From positions 1-64,000 of the forward strand of contig NZ_JAAHTB010000014.1 of assembly GCF_010692745.1 (NCBI RefSeq): a stretch of DNA of 64,000 nt, read 5' to 3'. Below are positions 54,690-63,890 of this stretch, piece by piece. The notes beneath the pieces are model-generated. The model worked only from the letters and a program-made list of their open reading frames with translations, was not told where the DNA came from and ran no database searches. Within the stretch, counting starts at the first letter, position 1; every line of letters begins with the position of its first letter. The translations under genes were made by a program, and so were the position numbers. This DNA comes from Methylobacterium sp. BTF04 (GTDB lineage: Bacteria; Pseudomonadota; Alphaproteobacteria; Rhizobiales; Beijerinckiaceae).

Positions 54690-55679
54690 ATGTCATCCGG
54701 ACCTTCTCCCACCGTAACGTTCACCCGCCGAACCCTCCTCAACGCCCCGACTAGCGCGACCGGCACCTACACGGCGTCGAAGGATAGCTATGTCGGCACC
54801 TACACGTTGACCGATGTCCCCGATGCAGGGAAAGCCGATGCCCTGACACAATTGGGCGATGTGACGAGGGATGCATTCACCGGCAATAATGGCACTAGAG
54901 ACTTTAGCCGGACCTACGTCGGCGAGACGTCGGACAAGCTAAACGTTGTTTTTGTTTCGAACAGCGCGCGGCCGACCTATTTCATTTATTCGAACAATAG
55001 TTATTTGGCCGGATCTACTGTAACGATCGATCGAAGCGCTTTCGCCCTCTGCTTCGGTTCCGGCACGCTGATCGCGACGGCGCGCGGCCAGGTGGCCGTG
55101 GAGGATCTGCGCATCGGCGACCTGGCCGTCACCGCTTCTGGCGCCCAACGCCCGATCACCTGGATCGGCCATCGCCACCTCGAAGGCAAAGCGCTTGACG
55201 CCGATAAATACCCGGTGCGCGTGCGCGCCAACGCTTTCGGACATGGCCTGCCTGCCCGCGACCTCACCCTCTCGCCCGGCCATCCCGTCCTCGTCGGGGC
55301 TGATGCGGACGCTGGCGGCGGCGTGCTTGTGCCGGTGATGTCCCTGATCAACGGCACCACCATCGATCGGGTCGCGCCTGAAGCCGTCACCTATTGGCAT
55401 ATCGAACTCGACAGCCACGACATCCTGCTCGCCGAGGGTCTCCCGGCCGAGAGCTTCCTCGACTTCGGCTGCCGCGCCTTCTTCGACGAGGCTTCCGACC
55501 ACGCGCTCCATAACCCCGACTTTGTGGTGCCCGGTCTCTCTGCCCGCTGTCGCCCGGTCGCGGTGGATGGTCCCCTCGTCGAGGCCGAGCGCGCGCGCCT
55601 CGATGCCGTATTCTCGGCCGCTCTCGCTGCTCAGTGCGCCTGGATCGATACCGACACCCTGTCCAATCTCGCCGCCTGA
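54690..55679 (+). CDS. Hint-domain protein 2
   Basis: 329 residues. Same architecture as the gene before it: beta-rich N-terminal domain 1-118 (TYTLTDVPDAGKADALTQLG, FIYSNNSY), then a Hint domain from ALCFGSGTLI with C121 as likely nucleophile. The Hint halves of the two proteins are almost identical over long stretches (for example ESFLDFGCRAFFDEASDHAL) whereas the N-terminal halves share only scattered motifs (LGDV, YVGETS/YYGETS, NNSY). It begins 47 bases after gene 1 and ends 18 bases before the methyltransferase-like gene, so an operon is likely. Confidence 0.87.
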   Translation: MSSGPSPTVTFTRRTLLNAPTSATGTYTASKDSYVGTYTLTDVPDAGKADALTQLGDVTRDAFTGNNGTRDFSRTYVGETSDKLNVVFVSNSARPTYFIYSNNSYLAGSTVTIDRSAFALCFGSGTLIATARGQVAVEDLRIGDLAVTASGAQRPITWIGHRHLEGKALDADKYPVRVRANAFGHGLPARDLTLSPGHPVLVGADADAGGGVLVPVMSLINGTTIDRVAPEAVTYWHIELDSHDILLAEGLPAESFLDFGCRAFFDEASDHALHNPDFVVPGLSARCRPVAVDGPLVEAERARLDAVFSAALAAQCAWIDTDTLSNLAA

Positions 55680-55696
55680 TACGAAGAGGATCCGGC

Positions 55697-56617
55697 ATGG
55701 ATATGGACGCTGAGAAGGCTGCCATGCATGCCGGATCCCTCTCTCTCGACGCCTTCTTGCGACGCCGGAGCGGCGACCGACGCCTCGCTCGACTCACCCA
55801 TGACGTTGCCCTCCCAAAGGGCTACGGGCTGGAATTCGGGCCGGCAGCCAATCCGACTTCGCTGCCGGATGGGCTGAAGGTTTCGTATGTCGACCACGCC
55901 AGGGACGCCCATGCCGGACTGGCGGGCGCGGCGCCGATCGATCACGCCTGGGCGGGCTCCGGTTCCCTCGCGGCGGTGCTCGGGCAGACAGGTTACGATT
56001 TCGCCATCGCAGCCCAGGTTGCGCAATATGTGCCTAATCTGCTCGGCTGGTTCCGAGGTATCCACGCGGTGCTGCGTCCGGGCGGCGTGCTCAATATCGC
56101 CCTGCCGGACCAGCGCTTCATGTTCGACGTAGGCCGCGCCCACAGCACCATCGCCGAACTGGTCGAGGCAGATCTGCTTTCCTACACCCGGCCGAGTCCG
56201 CGGCAGCTCTTTGCGCATACCCACGAGGCGCGTGCGCTCGAGCCGGCCCAGATCTGGGCCGGCGAGGATCCGGCGCAAGCCCCGCGCTTTTGCGGCGAGG
56301 CGTCGCTTTCCCTCGCCTTTCTAAGAGCCAAGGAGGAGATCGAGACGGGGCATTACGTCGATTGTCATTGTTGGGTTTTTACACCCCTGTCGTTCCTCGA
56401 CGCAGTTGAAGGAGCGACGTTACTCGGTTTGTTCCCGTTCGTTCTGAACCAGATCGGCGGGTCGGAACCGGGCGCATTCGAATTCTACGTCTCGATGCGC
56501 CGCGCTGTCGAGGAAGATCCGCAGACGCGGAGCGGGATGCAGAGCACCGCGATCTCCCATTTGCGCACCATCCTGGAGCGACAGCGCCGCATGGCGGCGC
56601 TGATGGGCAAGTGTTGA
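55697..56617 (+). CDS. class I methyltransferase-like protein
   Basis: 306 residues from ATG 55697, with gaagagg as ribosome site. ALPKGYGLEFGPAANPTSLP resembles the SAM-binding first strand and loop (E-x-G-x-x), and FAIAAQVAQYVPNLLGWFRG followed by HAVLRPGGVLNIALPDQ matches the post-motif region of SAM methyltransferases (the usual ASHVIEHV is AAQVAQYV here, so key residues have changed). The C-terminus STAISHLRTILERQRRMAAL recurs in the partial gene at the right window edge. Such proteins often accompany glycosyltransferases. Activity uncertain. Confidence 0.7.
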   Translation: MDMDAEKAAMHAGSLSLDAFLRRRSGDRRLARLTHDVALPKGYGLEFGPAANPTSLPDGLKVSYVDHARDAHAGLAGAAPIDHAWAGSGSLAAVLGQTGYDFAIAAQVAQYVPNLLGWFRGIHAVLRPGGVLNIALPDQRFMFDVGRAHSTIAELVEADLLSYTRPSPRQLFAHTHEARALEPAQIWAGEDPAQAPRFCGEASLSLAFLRAKEEIETGHYVDCHCWVFTPLSFLDAVEGATLLGLFPFVLNQIGGSEPGAFEFYVSMRRAVEEDPQTRSGMQSTAISHLRTILERQRRMAALMGKC

Positions 56618-57131
56618 TCCCGATCGCTGGCTTAGGAGACTGAAGCGAAGATCGATCCGGAGCCGTCGCCCATCATCCTCAGCTGAAGCAGCCGCGGTGA
56701 AAGCGAGGATCCAGATCCGTTGTGAGTTCCGCCGGACCGATCTCCGTGGACCTTCAGAGCGAGGCACGGTGCGGCGGTGCTGCCGCCGATTATCGAGCCG
56801 TTCGACCGCAATCTTTTCTCTCCCGGTGCCGAGCCCTTCGGCCCATCGCTGGCCGGGGGGGCTCAGCGCAAATTGGGCGATGCGTCGCTCCTAATCACGA
56901 GTCGCCCCAGGCGAAGCGGTTTGGCGGCGTTTTCGAGTGGTGGCTCCGATGGCCGTGCCCGGCGAGGAGCGAGTTCACGACCTTTGGGCGTGCGCGGCTC
57001 CCCAATGCTGCCCCTCACTTTTTCCGATCGGCCCGGTGTCACATTTGCCGGCTCGTTCGACACATCATACGGGCCCTCGAGCGTCGCGGTGACATTCGAT
57101 GAGGGGTGGCTGGAGGGGGATGTGAGAACCG
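56618..57131. other. degraded region between the methyltransferase-like gene and the broken Hint copy
   Basis: Open frames exist on both strands but none has a family match or a good start. By position it should hold the lost N-terminal half and the catalytic cysteine region of the third Hint gene; I could not find recognisable remains of them. A stretch reading VTFAGSFDTSYGPSSVAVTF near 57040-57100 has beta-rich composition and may be part of it. Confidence 0.35.
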
Positions 57132-57597
57132 TTGACGGTACGCGCCAACGCCTTCGGCCCGGACTTGCCGGCGCGCGATCTCTCCTTCTCGCCCCGGTCA
57201 CCCCATTCTGGTGGGCGCCGAGACAGATGCCGGCGGCTGCATGCCGGTCCCAGTGATGTGCCCGATCAACGGCAATACGATCTCCCGGGTCGAGCGCGCT
57301 TCGGTCACCTATTGGCACGTGGAACTCGACGCGCACGACATCCTTCTGGCCGAGGGCCTTCCGGCCGAGAGCTTCCTGGATTTCGGGTGCCGCGCGTTCT
57401 TCGACGATGCTTCCGACCACGCGCTTCACAATCCCGACTTCGTGGTGCCGGGCCTGTCGGCGCGGTGTCGTCCTGTGGCAGTGGACGGCCCAGTAGTGGA
57501 GGCCGAGCGCCTGCGTCTCGATGCCGTATTCACGGCCGATCTTCATACGCAATGCGCCTGGGCCGAGACCGACAGCGTGCTCTGGCTCGCCGCGTGA
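57132..57597 (+). pseudogene. truncated, frameshifted third Hint copy
   Basis: VRANAFGPDLPARDLSFSP from 57138 matches the middle of the two intact Hint proteins. In the run cccc at 57192-57195 one extra C shifts the frame; removing it would give SPGHPILVGAETDAGG. The second frame then continues through ITYWH-like VTYWHVELDAHDILLAEGLP to the stop at 57595-57597. The whole N-terminal half and the nucleophile cysteine are missing. The surviving part is very similar to both intact copies, so the damage is recent or the copy has been refreshed by gene conversion. Confidence 0.8.
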
Positions 57598-57808
57598 TGA
57601 AGCGCGGCGCCCACGGCAGACATCCTGAAACGCTGCCGCGGGCCGCATTCTCGCCGCTCCGGTTTTCGGGGCGGTTCGACCAAAATCCCAATCTGCCCTG
57701 CTTCGACTCGACCGGCCTCACCCAAGTGGCGCCGGCATTTATCGCTTTGCTCGGCCTCCCGATCTGCAGCGGCAAGCCGGGCCGTAGCCACCAGAATGGC
57801 AGCCAACG

Positions 57809-59635
57809 ATGAGCACATTGGTCCAGCCCCTCTGCGAATGCGGCAGCGGCCTGACGCCCTCCCGGTGCTGTGCCCTCGAAGCGTCTGCGGATGCGACACC
57901 CGCGGCGATCGATCCGAACCTCGAGGTCGAGGCCCAGCAAGCGGCTGACGCCCTGCAACGGAACGACCGCACCGAGGCTGAGCGGTTGAGCCTCTCCGTG
58001 CTGGAACGCGCACCGCGCCTTTCCATCGCGTTGGCGACGCTGGCTGAGCTCCGCTTCGATGCGGACGAAAGGCCCGCCGCAACGGCCCTTCTCCTGCGGC
58101 TCTCGGAGATCGAGCCCGCCAATGTCTGGCCCGTCAACAAGCTCGCCCTGTTGGAACTCAAGCGGGGCAACCTAGAGTTAGCCGAGCGTCATGCCCGGCA
58201 GGCGGTCCGCCTCGCGCCGGCGAATCCCCAATCCCACAACCTGATGGGAATGGTGATGACGGAGGCACAGCGCCCCGTCATGGGCGAGTATCATTGTCGC
58301 CGCTCCCTGGAGCTGGCCGGCAGGCGCATCCCGCTGGTTCTGGCCAATCTCGCGACCTGCCTGAAGAACCAGGGACGCGTCGCGGAGGCGCGATCTGTAT
58401 ACCAAGAGGCAGATGCCTTGGCGCCCAACATGCCTCAGACCCTCCTGGCCTGGGCACAGATGGAGGAAGCCGACCGTCAGCTCGACGCGGCGACGGAACG
58501 TCTCGACGCACTGGCGCGACTCGGCGCCTCCACGCCGAGCGCCAATCTCACGCGGGTCGCGGTCCTCGGCAGGCAGAAGCGGTACGATGAGGCGCTGGCG
58601 CTTCTGGACGGAGTCGCGCGAACACGATCCCTGGGACCCGTGGAGCGGCTCGAGCGCGGTCGCCTCCTCGATCGGATGGAACGCTACGCCGAAGCCTGGG
58701 CTGATTTCGAGGGGGGCAAGAGGCAGTTCCGCGAGCTGTCCGGCAAGGCCTATGACGCTGAGGAAGCACGCAAGCTCTCCGAAAACCTGCAGGCGTTCTT
58801 CACCCGTGATCGTCTCGCTCTGCTGCCGCGGGCCGGCATTCGCTCGGATGTGCCGCAACCGGTGTTCATCCTCGGCTTCCCCCGGTCGGGAACGACACTG
58901 CTGGAGCAGACCCTCACGGCGAGCCCGGTCGTTTCGGCGGGCGACGAGCTACCGCTGATCCACGAGATCGCCGCGGTGATGCCCCGGTTGCTCGATAGTC
59001 CGTGGGAGTACCCTGGAGCGCTGACCGAGTTGTGGATGGCCGACCGGCGCGAGGGCCTCGACGGTCTGCGTGACCACTATCTGCAGCGCGCGCGCCAGCT
59101 CGGCGTATTGCGCGAGGGGGCAACGCTCTTCACCGACAAGATGCCGCTGAACGAGGTGCATCTCGGTTTGATCGCGCTGATCTTCCCCAAGGCGCCAATG
59201 CTTCACCTGATCCGCCACCCGCTCGACATCATGGTCTCGGCCATGTCGAACATGTTCACGCATGGCGGTTTCTGCGGTTCGGCGCTCGAAAGTGCGGCCG
59301 AGCATCTCGTGCTCTCCGCCGACCTCGTGGCGCATTATCGGGCCGAGATGGACCTCAACTATCTGGCCGTGCGCTACGAGGATGTGGTCGATGATCAGGA
59401 GGCAACGGTCCGGCGTGTGTTCGACTTCGTCGGCGCGCCCTTCGACCCGGCCGTTCTGCAGCACGAGACGAATACCCGATACGCGCGCACGGCGAGCTAC
59501 GCGCAGGTAACCGAGAAGCTCTACGATCGGTCTCGCTATCGCTACCGGCACTATCTGCCTCAGCTGGAGCCGGCGCTTCCGATCTTACGGCCATTGATCG
59601 AGCGGCTTGGATATACAGTCGATTCACAGATTTAG
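57809..59635 (+). CDS. TPR-sulfotransferase with N-terminal SEC-C-like motif
   Basis: 608 residues. Residues 9-21 (CECGSGLTPSRCC) form a SEC-C-type zinc motif. Residues about 35-320 are tetratricopeptide repeats (for example ALLELKRGNLELAERHARQA). The C-terminal sulfotransferase starts at FILGFPRSGTTLLEQTL (P-loop near residue 352) with the second PAPS-binding region MLHLIRHPLDIMVSAMSN. Family members sulfate proteins or glycans with PAPS; the TPR part may bind the acceptor. It follows the broken Hint copy and precedes the giant glycosyltransferase, 127 bases away, on the same strand. Confidence 0.87.
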   Translation: MSTLVQPLCECGSGLTPSRCCALEASADATPAAIDPNLEVEAQQAADALQRNDRTEAERLSLSVLERAPRLSIALATLAELRFDADERPAATALLLRLSEIEPANVWPVNKLALLELKRGNLELAERHARQAVRLAPANPQSHNLMGMVMTEAQRPVMGEYHCRRSLELAGRRIPLVLANLATCLKNQGRVAEARSVYQEADALAPNMPQTLLAWAQMEEADRQLDAATERLDALARLGASTPSANLTRVAVLGRQKRYDEALALLDGVARTRSLGPVERLERGRLLDRMERYAEAWADFEGGKRQFRELSGKAYDAEEARKLSENLQAFFTRDRLALLPRAGIRSDVPQPVFILGFPRSGTTLLEQTLTASPVVSAGDELPLIHEIAAVMPRLLDSPWEYPGALTELWMADRREGLDGLRDHYLQRARQLGVLREGATLFTDKMPLNEVHLGLIALIFPKAPMLHLIRHPLDIMVSAMSNMFTHGGFCGSALESAAEHLVLSADLVAHYRAEMDLNYLAVRYEDVVDDQEATVRRVFDFVGAPFDPAVLQHETNTRYARTASYAQVTEKLYDRSRYRYRHYLPQLEPALPILRPLIERLGYTVDSQI

Positions 59636-59762
59636 AGGCTGGAAAACCCGATTTATCCGTATTTAGACAGGTCGGTCTCTATTCACAATTGGACGTGATT
59701 GCGACATCATCGCTCACAGCGGCTAGCGAGCGCAGGGCGAGGCGGAAGAACAGGAGTCGTGC

Positions 59763-62700
59763 GTGCCCACAGCGTCGAGCAAGATTTTAGCACGCACGAG
59801 AATGTTTCTCAGCCTCCGCGCGGCGCCGAGCCCTGATTCCGTCATCGATATTGCCTTCTACAAGCAATACTATCCCGATCTCAAAACTATGAGCGATGAC
59901 GCTCTATCGAATCACTTTATCCAAAATGGCAGGGTCGAGGGCCGGTTCCCGCGCGCGGATGATCTGATCTGCGCATTGGAGGCGGAGCATGGTCCGCTTC
60001 CCTCTGATTTCCTGCCGGAGGCGTACCGGGCCAGTCATGCGGATCTTGAGTCGAAATTACATCCCTGGGAACTGAAAGAGCATTATCTTCGATATGGGCG
60101 CTACGAGAAGCGCAAGTACAGGAGCGATTTCTCTATTTTCGAGGATGAGTTCTTCAAACTGAAGATAGAGCGTGCCGATCGGTCGAGCGAACGAGACTTC
60201 GAGCAAAAATTCGCTTCGTTCTGGGAGATGCTCGAGACGGTCGGGGTCGCGCCCAGCTTGTGGCTGAACCGTTTCATGCCATTCGAGTTCGCGCTTCTCA
60301 ACGCTCATTGGCTTCCACGAATGCCATCATCGCGGATCGATGGCATCTGCCTGTTCCTTTCAGAGGGCATCGATCGCATTGCACCCATAGCGTTGGCCGA
60401 GCGTTTCGAGCCGGATTTCTTTCGCATGAGGAGGCCCGACATCCTCTCCGAAGCCACCGACGCCGAGCTGTATCGGGAATGGCTCAGTCGAGGCATGATC
60501 CAGGGACATCCGGGGAGTGAAGCGCAGGCTTTACGACGGCTCATCGGCGAGGACCGGTTCCCGTCATGCTTCGATGAGGTGGCGTACCGCGCCCAAGTGC
60601 TACGGCGCATAAACATGCCGGCTCCGGGTCGGTTTGCGGCGCTCGAGCATTTCATCGCCGGTGGGTTCGATCGGCGCGACATCGAAATCGGGACCGGTTC
60701 GGACACCGTCCACCTGCTGGAACAGATCGGTGAACATCACCTGAGTCGTGGAAATGCGACCCTCGCAACGAAGGCGTTCGACCGGGCCATCAGCCTGAAA
60801 CCCGGTGTCGGACGTCTCCACCACCGGCGCGGTGACACACTTTGCATGCTCAACCGCCAGCGCGAGGCGCAAGCGGACTTCCTCATCGCGGCGGGCAAGC
60901 CGGGATCGAGCGTTTGGTCGCATATCCATGCGGCGGAGGGACTCGCGGCAGAGCCTGAACGGGCCGACGAGGCCTTGACCTGGTTTCTGCGCGGTGCACC
61001 GCGGTTCTGCAGTCTGTCTCCGTGGCGAGCGGCCGGGCATAGCCTTGCGGCCCATGTCTTCGAACAGGCGGTTGCGCATGCGCGGACCCTCTACATCGAA
61101 GGGCTACGGAGCGAGGCGGACGACCATGTGACGGCAATGCTCGCCCGGATCGGCGAGGCGATCCAAATCTTCGATCCGCTACCGAGTGCACTACCACCGC
61201 CCAAGACCGGGACGGTTGTGATCGTGGCCAACCGTGATCTGCCGCAATGCGATCACTACCGCGTGGAGCAGAAACGGCGACAGCTCGAATACGGCGGTTG
61301 GGACGTCGAGATTTTCACGCAATCGCAGTCCGATCTCTATCGCTCGGCGATCGATCACGCCTCCGTCGTCATTTTCTATCGCGTCGCAGCCTCGCCGGCG
61401 GTCCTGCACGCGATCCTGTATGCGCGTGCTCTCGGCATACCGACCGTCTACGAGATCGACGACCTCCTGTTCGATCCTGCGCACTACCCGGACCCGTTCG
61501 AGAGCTTCGAGGAAGCGATCACGAAACAGGAATACATCGACCTCCAGAACGGCGTTCCTCTGTTCCGGTACGCCTTGCAGCAATGCGACATGGGGCTGGC
61601 CTCCACGCCCGCCCTGGCCGAGGCGATGCAGCCGCTCGTCCGGTCCGGCATCTGTCATGTGCTCCGAAACGGGCTCGACCAGCGGAATGTCCCGTTTCTC
61701 GCAGCACGGCCCGCAGTTCTAACTCCATCCCATGTGACGATCTTCTATGGCTCCGGCACCAAGGCGCACAATCGCGATTTCACCGAACTCGCCGGGCCGG
61801 CGCTGCTGGAGATTCTCGATCGCTATCCGCAGGTGCGCCTCGTCATCGCGGGCTATCTCAATCTCGATGGTGCGTTCAGGCCGTTCGCGAATCGGGTGCG
61901 GCAACTCGGGTTTACCGCGAATGTCGAGGCGTACTGGGAGGTCCTGTCGGCCATCGACATCAACCTCGCCGTGCTCGCATCGACCCCGATGAGCGACGCC
62001 AAGAGCGAGATCAAATGGCTTGAAGCCGCGATGTGCGGGGTTGCGTCGATCGTGTCCGCGACACGCACCTACCGCGAGGTCCTCACCAATGGCGAGGATG
62101 CGCTGCTGGTCACGACGCCGGAGGAATGGGTGCGGGCTCTCGATTCGCTGGTCCGTAATCCCTTGTTACGGCGCAGGATCGGTGCGCGTGCACGTGCGCG
62201 CGCCCTCGAGGTGTACGGTCTCGATGAAGCCGTCTCGACGTTGAGAGACATCCTGCCTGCACCACGGAATCGCGCAGAAGCCGAAGTGGCGAACTGGATG
62301 GCCCCGCGTGGACTGGCACACGGAACGTCGCTAACGACCTATCTGCCACTGCAGATCGTTCCCAGCGGGCGCCTGAGTTCGCCGCAAGGAGGCACGCTGG
62401 ATCAAGGGGTGCAAAACCGTGGCCGATCGCATGCTCCTGGTAATGGCTCCAAGCCGCGTGTCCTCTTAGTGAATGTCTATTTCCCGCCGCAGACCCTCGG
62501 CGGAGCGACCCATGTGCTGCGGGACAACGTCGATCACTTCCTCGACCATGCCGGCGATCGCTTCGAATTCGCGGTCGCGGCCATCGATGCGGACGGGGAG
62601 GTGCCCTACCGGACGCGGGTCGACGGCTATCGCGGCGTACCGGTCTATCGCATCGGCGCTCCGCGGGAGCGCAACATGATTTGGCGTCCCTTCAACCCGA

Positions 62701-63686
62701 TGATGCGGGCCCCGTTCGAGGAGCTTCTCGATCGGTTCGAGCCCGATCTCGTCCATTTCCATTGCGTGCAGAGGCTTACCGCCACGGTGGTCGAGGCCGT
62801 GCGCGCGCGCGGCCTGCCTTACTTCGTGACGCTGCATGATGCGTGGTGGATCTCAGACTTTCAGTTCCTCGTCGATGAGATCGGCCAGGTTCATTCCCCA
62901 TCGCCCGACCCGATCGCCGATGCCATCGATCCGGCGCTCAATCCCGTCGAGTCGATCGGTCGGCGTTTCAGTCTCGCCCGTCTTCTCAACGGAGCCGATG
63001 CCCTGCTCGCAGTCTCCGAGACCTTCAAGGAGCTGTATCGCCAGGCAGGGCACCCCGAAACCCGTGCGGTTCCCAACGGCGTTCCCGTCCTTCCTGTGGT
63101 CGCGCGCCGGCCAAGCAAGACGGGTCGGGTGCGCTTGGGGCAGATCGGTGGACGCACCACGCACAAGGGCGCCACGCTGATCGAGAGCGTGCTGCGTGCC
63201 AACGATTTCCGGAATCTGACACTGACCATCGTCGATCATGCCTGCAATGCCGATTACGAAGGCATGGAGACATGGGGGACGACGCCAGTGAGGATCATCG
63301 GCTTCGTTCCTCACGAAGAGATCGCCAACGTCTACGCCGATCTCGATGTTCTGCTCGCGCCGTCGATCTGGCCGGAAAGTTTCGGCCTCGTCACGCGTGA
63401 GGCCCGAGCGGCGGGCCTTTGGGTGGTGGCAAGCGACCGTGGTGCCATCGGGGAAAGCATCAGGGAGGACGTCGATGGCTTTCGCATCGATGTGAGTTCG
63501 CCGGCAGGCCTGCTCGACGTTCTCAAGCAGATCGACGCACGTCCAGCCCGCTTCCACGAAAGTCCGCCGCTTTCGCATGAGCCGGAAAGGGCCACGGCAG
63601 ATCAGGCGAACGATCTGCTCGCGCTTTACGATGAGCTGCTGACTGCCACCAGCCCTTTAGCCAATCTGGCCGAGGGCGTCGGCTAA
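59763..63686 (+). CDS. 1307-residue double glycosyltransferase with N-terminal repeat and TPR-like regions
   Basis: GTG start at 59763. Residues about 28-135 hold two copies of a short motif (DIAFYKQYYPDL with NHFIQNGRVEGR; AYRASHADLE with HYLRYGRYEKR) seen at the ends of many bacterial glycosyltransferases. A TPR-like stretch lies near 315-350. The first GT4/GT-B unit spans about 484-835 (YEIDDLLF, SEIKWLEAAMCGV). The second spans about 895-1295 (NVYFPPQTLGGATHVLRDNV, HDAWWIS, PNGVP, LAPSIWPESFGLVTREA, the last being the nucleotide-sugar site). Two active sites in one chain suggest alternate or successive sugar additions. No membrane segment. Confidence 0.87.
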   Translation: MPTASSKILARTRMFLSLRAAPSPDSVIDIAFYKQYYPDLKTMSDDALSNHFIQNGRVEGRFPRADDLICALEAEHGPLPSDFLPEAYRASHADLESKLHPWELKEHYLRYGRYEKRKYRSDFSIFEDEFFKLKIERADRSSERDFEQKFASFWEMLETVGVAPSLWLNRFMPFEFALLNAHWLPRMPSSRIDGICLFLSEGIDRIAPIALAERFEPDFFRMRRPDILSEATDAELYREWLSRGMIQGHPGSEAQALRRLIGEDRFPSCFDEVAYRAQVLRRINMPAPGRFAALEHFIAGGFDRRDIEIGTGSDTVHLLEQIGEHHLSRGNATLATKAFDRAISLKPGVGRLHHRRGDTLCMLNRQREAQADFLIAAGKPGSSVWSHIHAAEGLAAEPERADEALTWFLRGAPRFCSLSPWRAAGHSLAAHVFEQAVAHARTLYIEGLRSEADDHVTAMLARIGEAIQIFDPLPSALPPPKTGTVVIVANRDLPQCDHYRVEQKRRQLEYGGWDVEIFTQSQSDLYRSAIDHASVVIFYRVAASPAVLHAILYARALGIPTVYEIDDLLFDPAHYPDPFESFEEAITKQEYIDLQNGVPLFRYALQQCDMGLASTPALAEAMQPLVRSGICHVLRNGLDQRNVPFLAARPAVLTPSHVTIFYGSGTKAHNRDFTELAGPALLEILDRYPQVRLVIAGYLNLDGAFRPFANRVRQLGFTANVEAYWEVLSAIDINLAVLASTPMSDAKSEIKWLEAAMCGVASIVSATRTYREVLTNGEDALLVTTPEEWVRALDSLVRNPLLRRRIGARARARALEVYGLDEAVSTLRDILPAPRNRAEAEVANWMAPRGLAHGTSLTTYLPLQIVPSGRLSSPQGGTLDQGVQNRGRSHAPGNGSKPRVLLVNVYFPPQTLGGATHVLRDNVDHFLDHAGDRFEFAVAAIDADGEVPYRTRVDGYRGVPVYRIGAPRERNMIWRPFNPMMRAPFEELLDRFEPDLVHFHCVQRLTATVVEAVRARGLPYFVTLHDAWWISDFQFLVDEIGQVHSPSPDPIADAIDPALNPVESIGRRFSLARLLNGADALLAVSETFKELYRQAGHPETRAVPNGVPVLPVVARRPSKTGRVRLGQIGGRTTHKGATLIESVLRANDFRNLTLTIVDHACNADYEGMETWGTTPVRIIGFVPHEEIANVYADLDVLLAPSIWPESFGLVTREARAAGLWVVASDRGAIGESIREDVDGFRIDVSSPAGLLDVLKQIDARPARFHESPPLSHEPERATADQANDLLALYDELLTATSPLANLAEGVG

Positions 63687-63890
63687 GACCAAGAATACGG
63701 TGCTTGGCGTGGAAGCCGATACACGATCATCGGTAAAGCGGTGGTCGTGTGTTGATCGGGATTGCGGAGACCTCTGCAGGGGAGCCGAATCAAGACGAAG
63801 ACCGCGCCCTGATCCCGATCAGACAGGGTCGGGCGGGGCTCTTGCGGAATCGCCTGGCGGACAAAGGCGCGCGGAACCCAGGCTTGCGGC

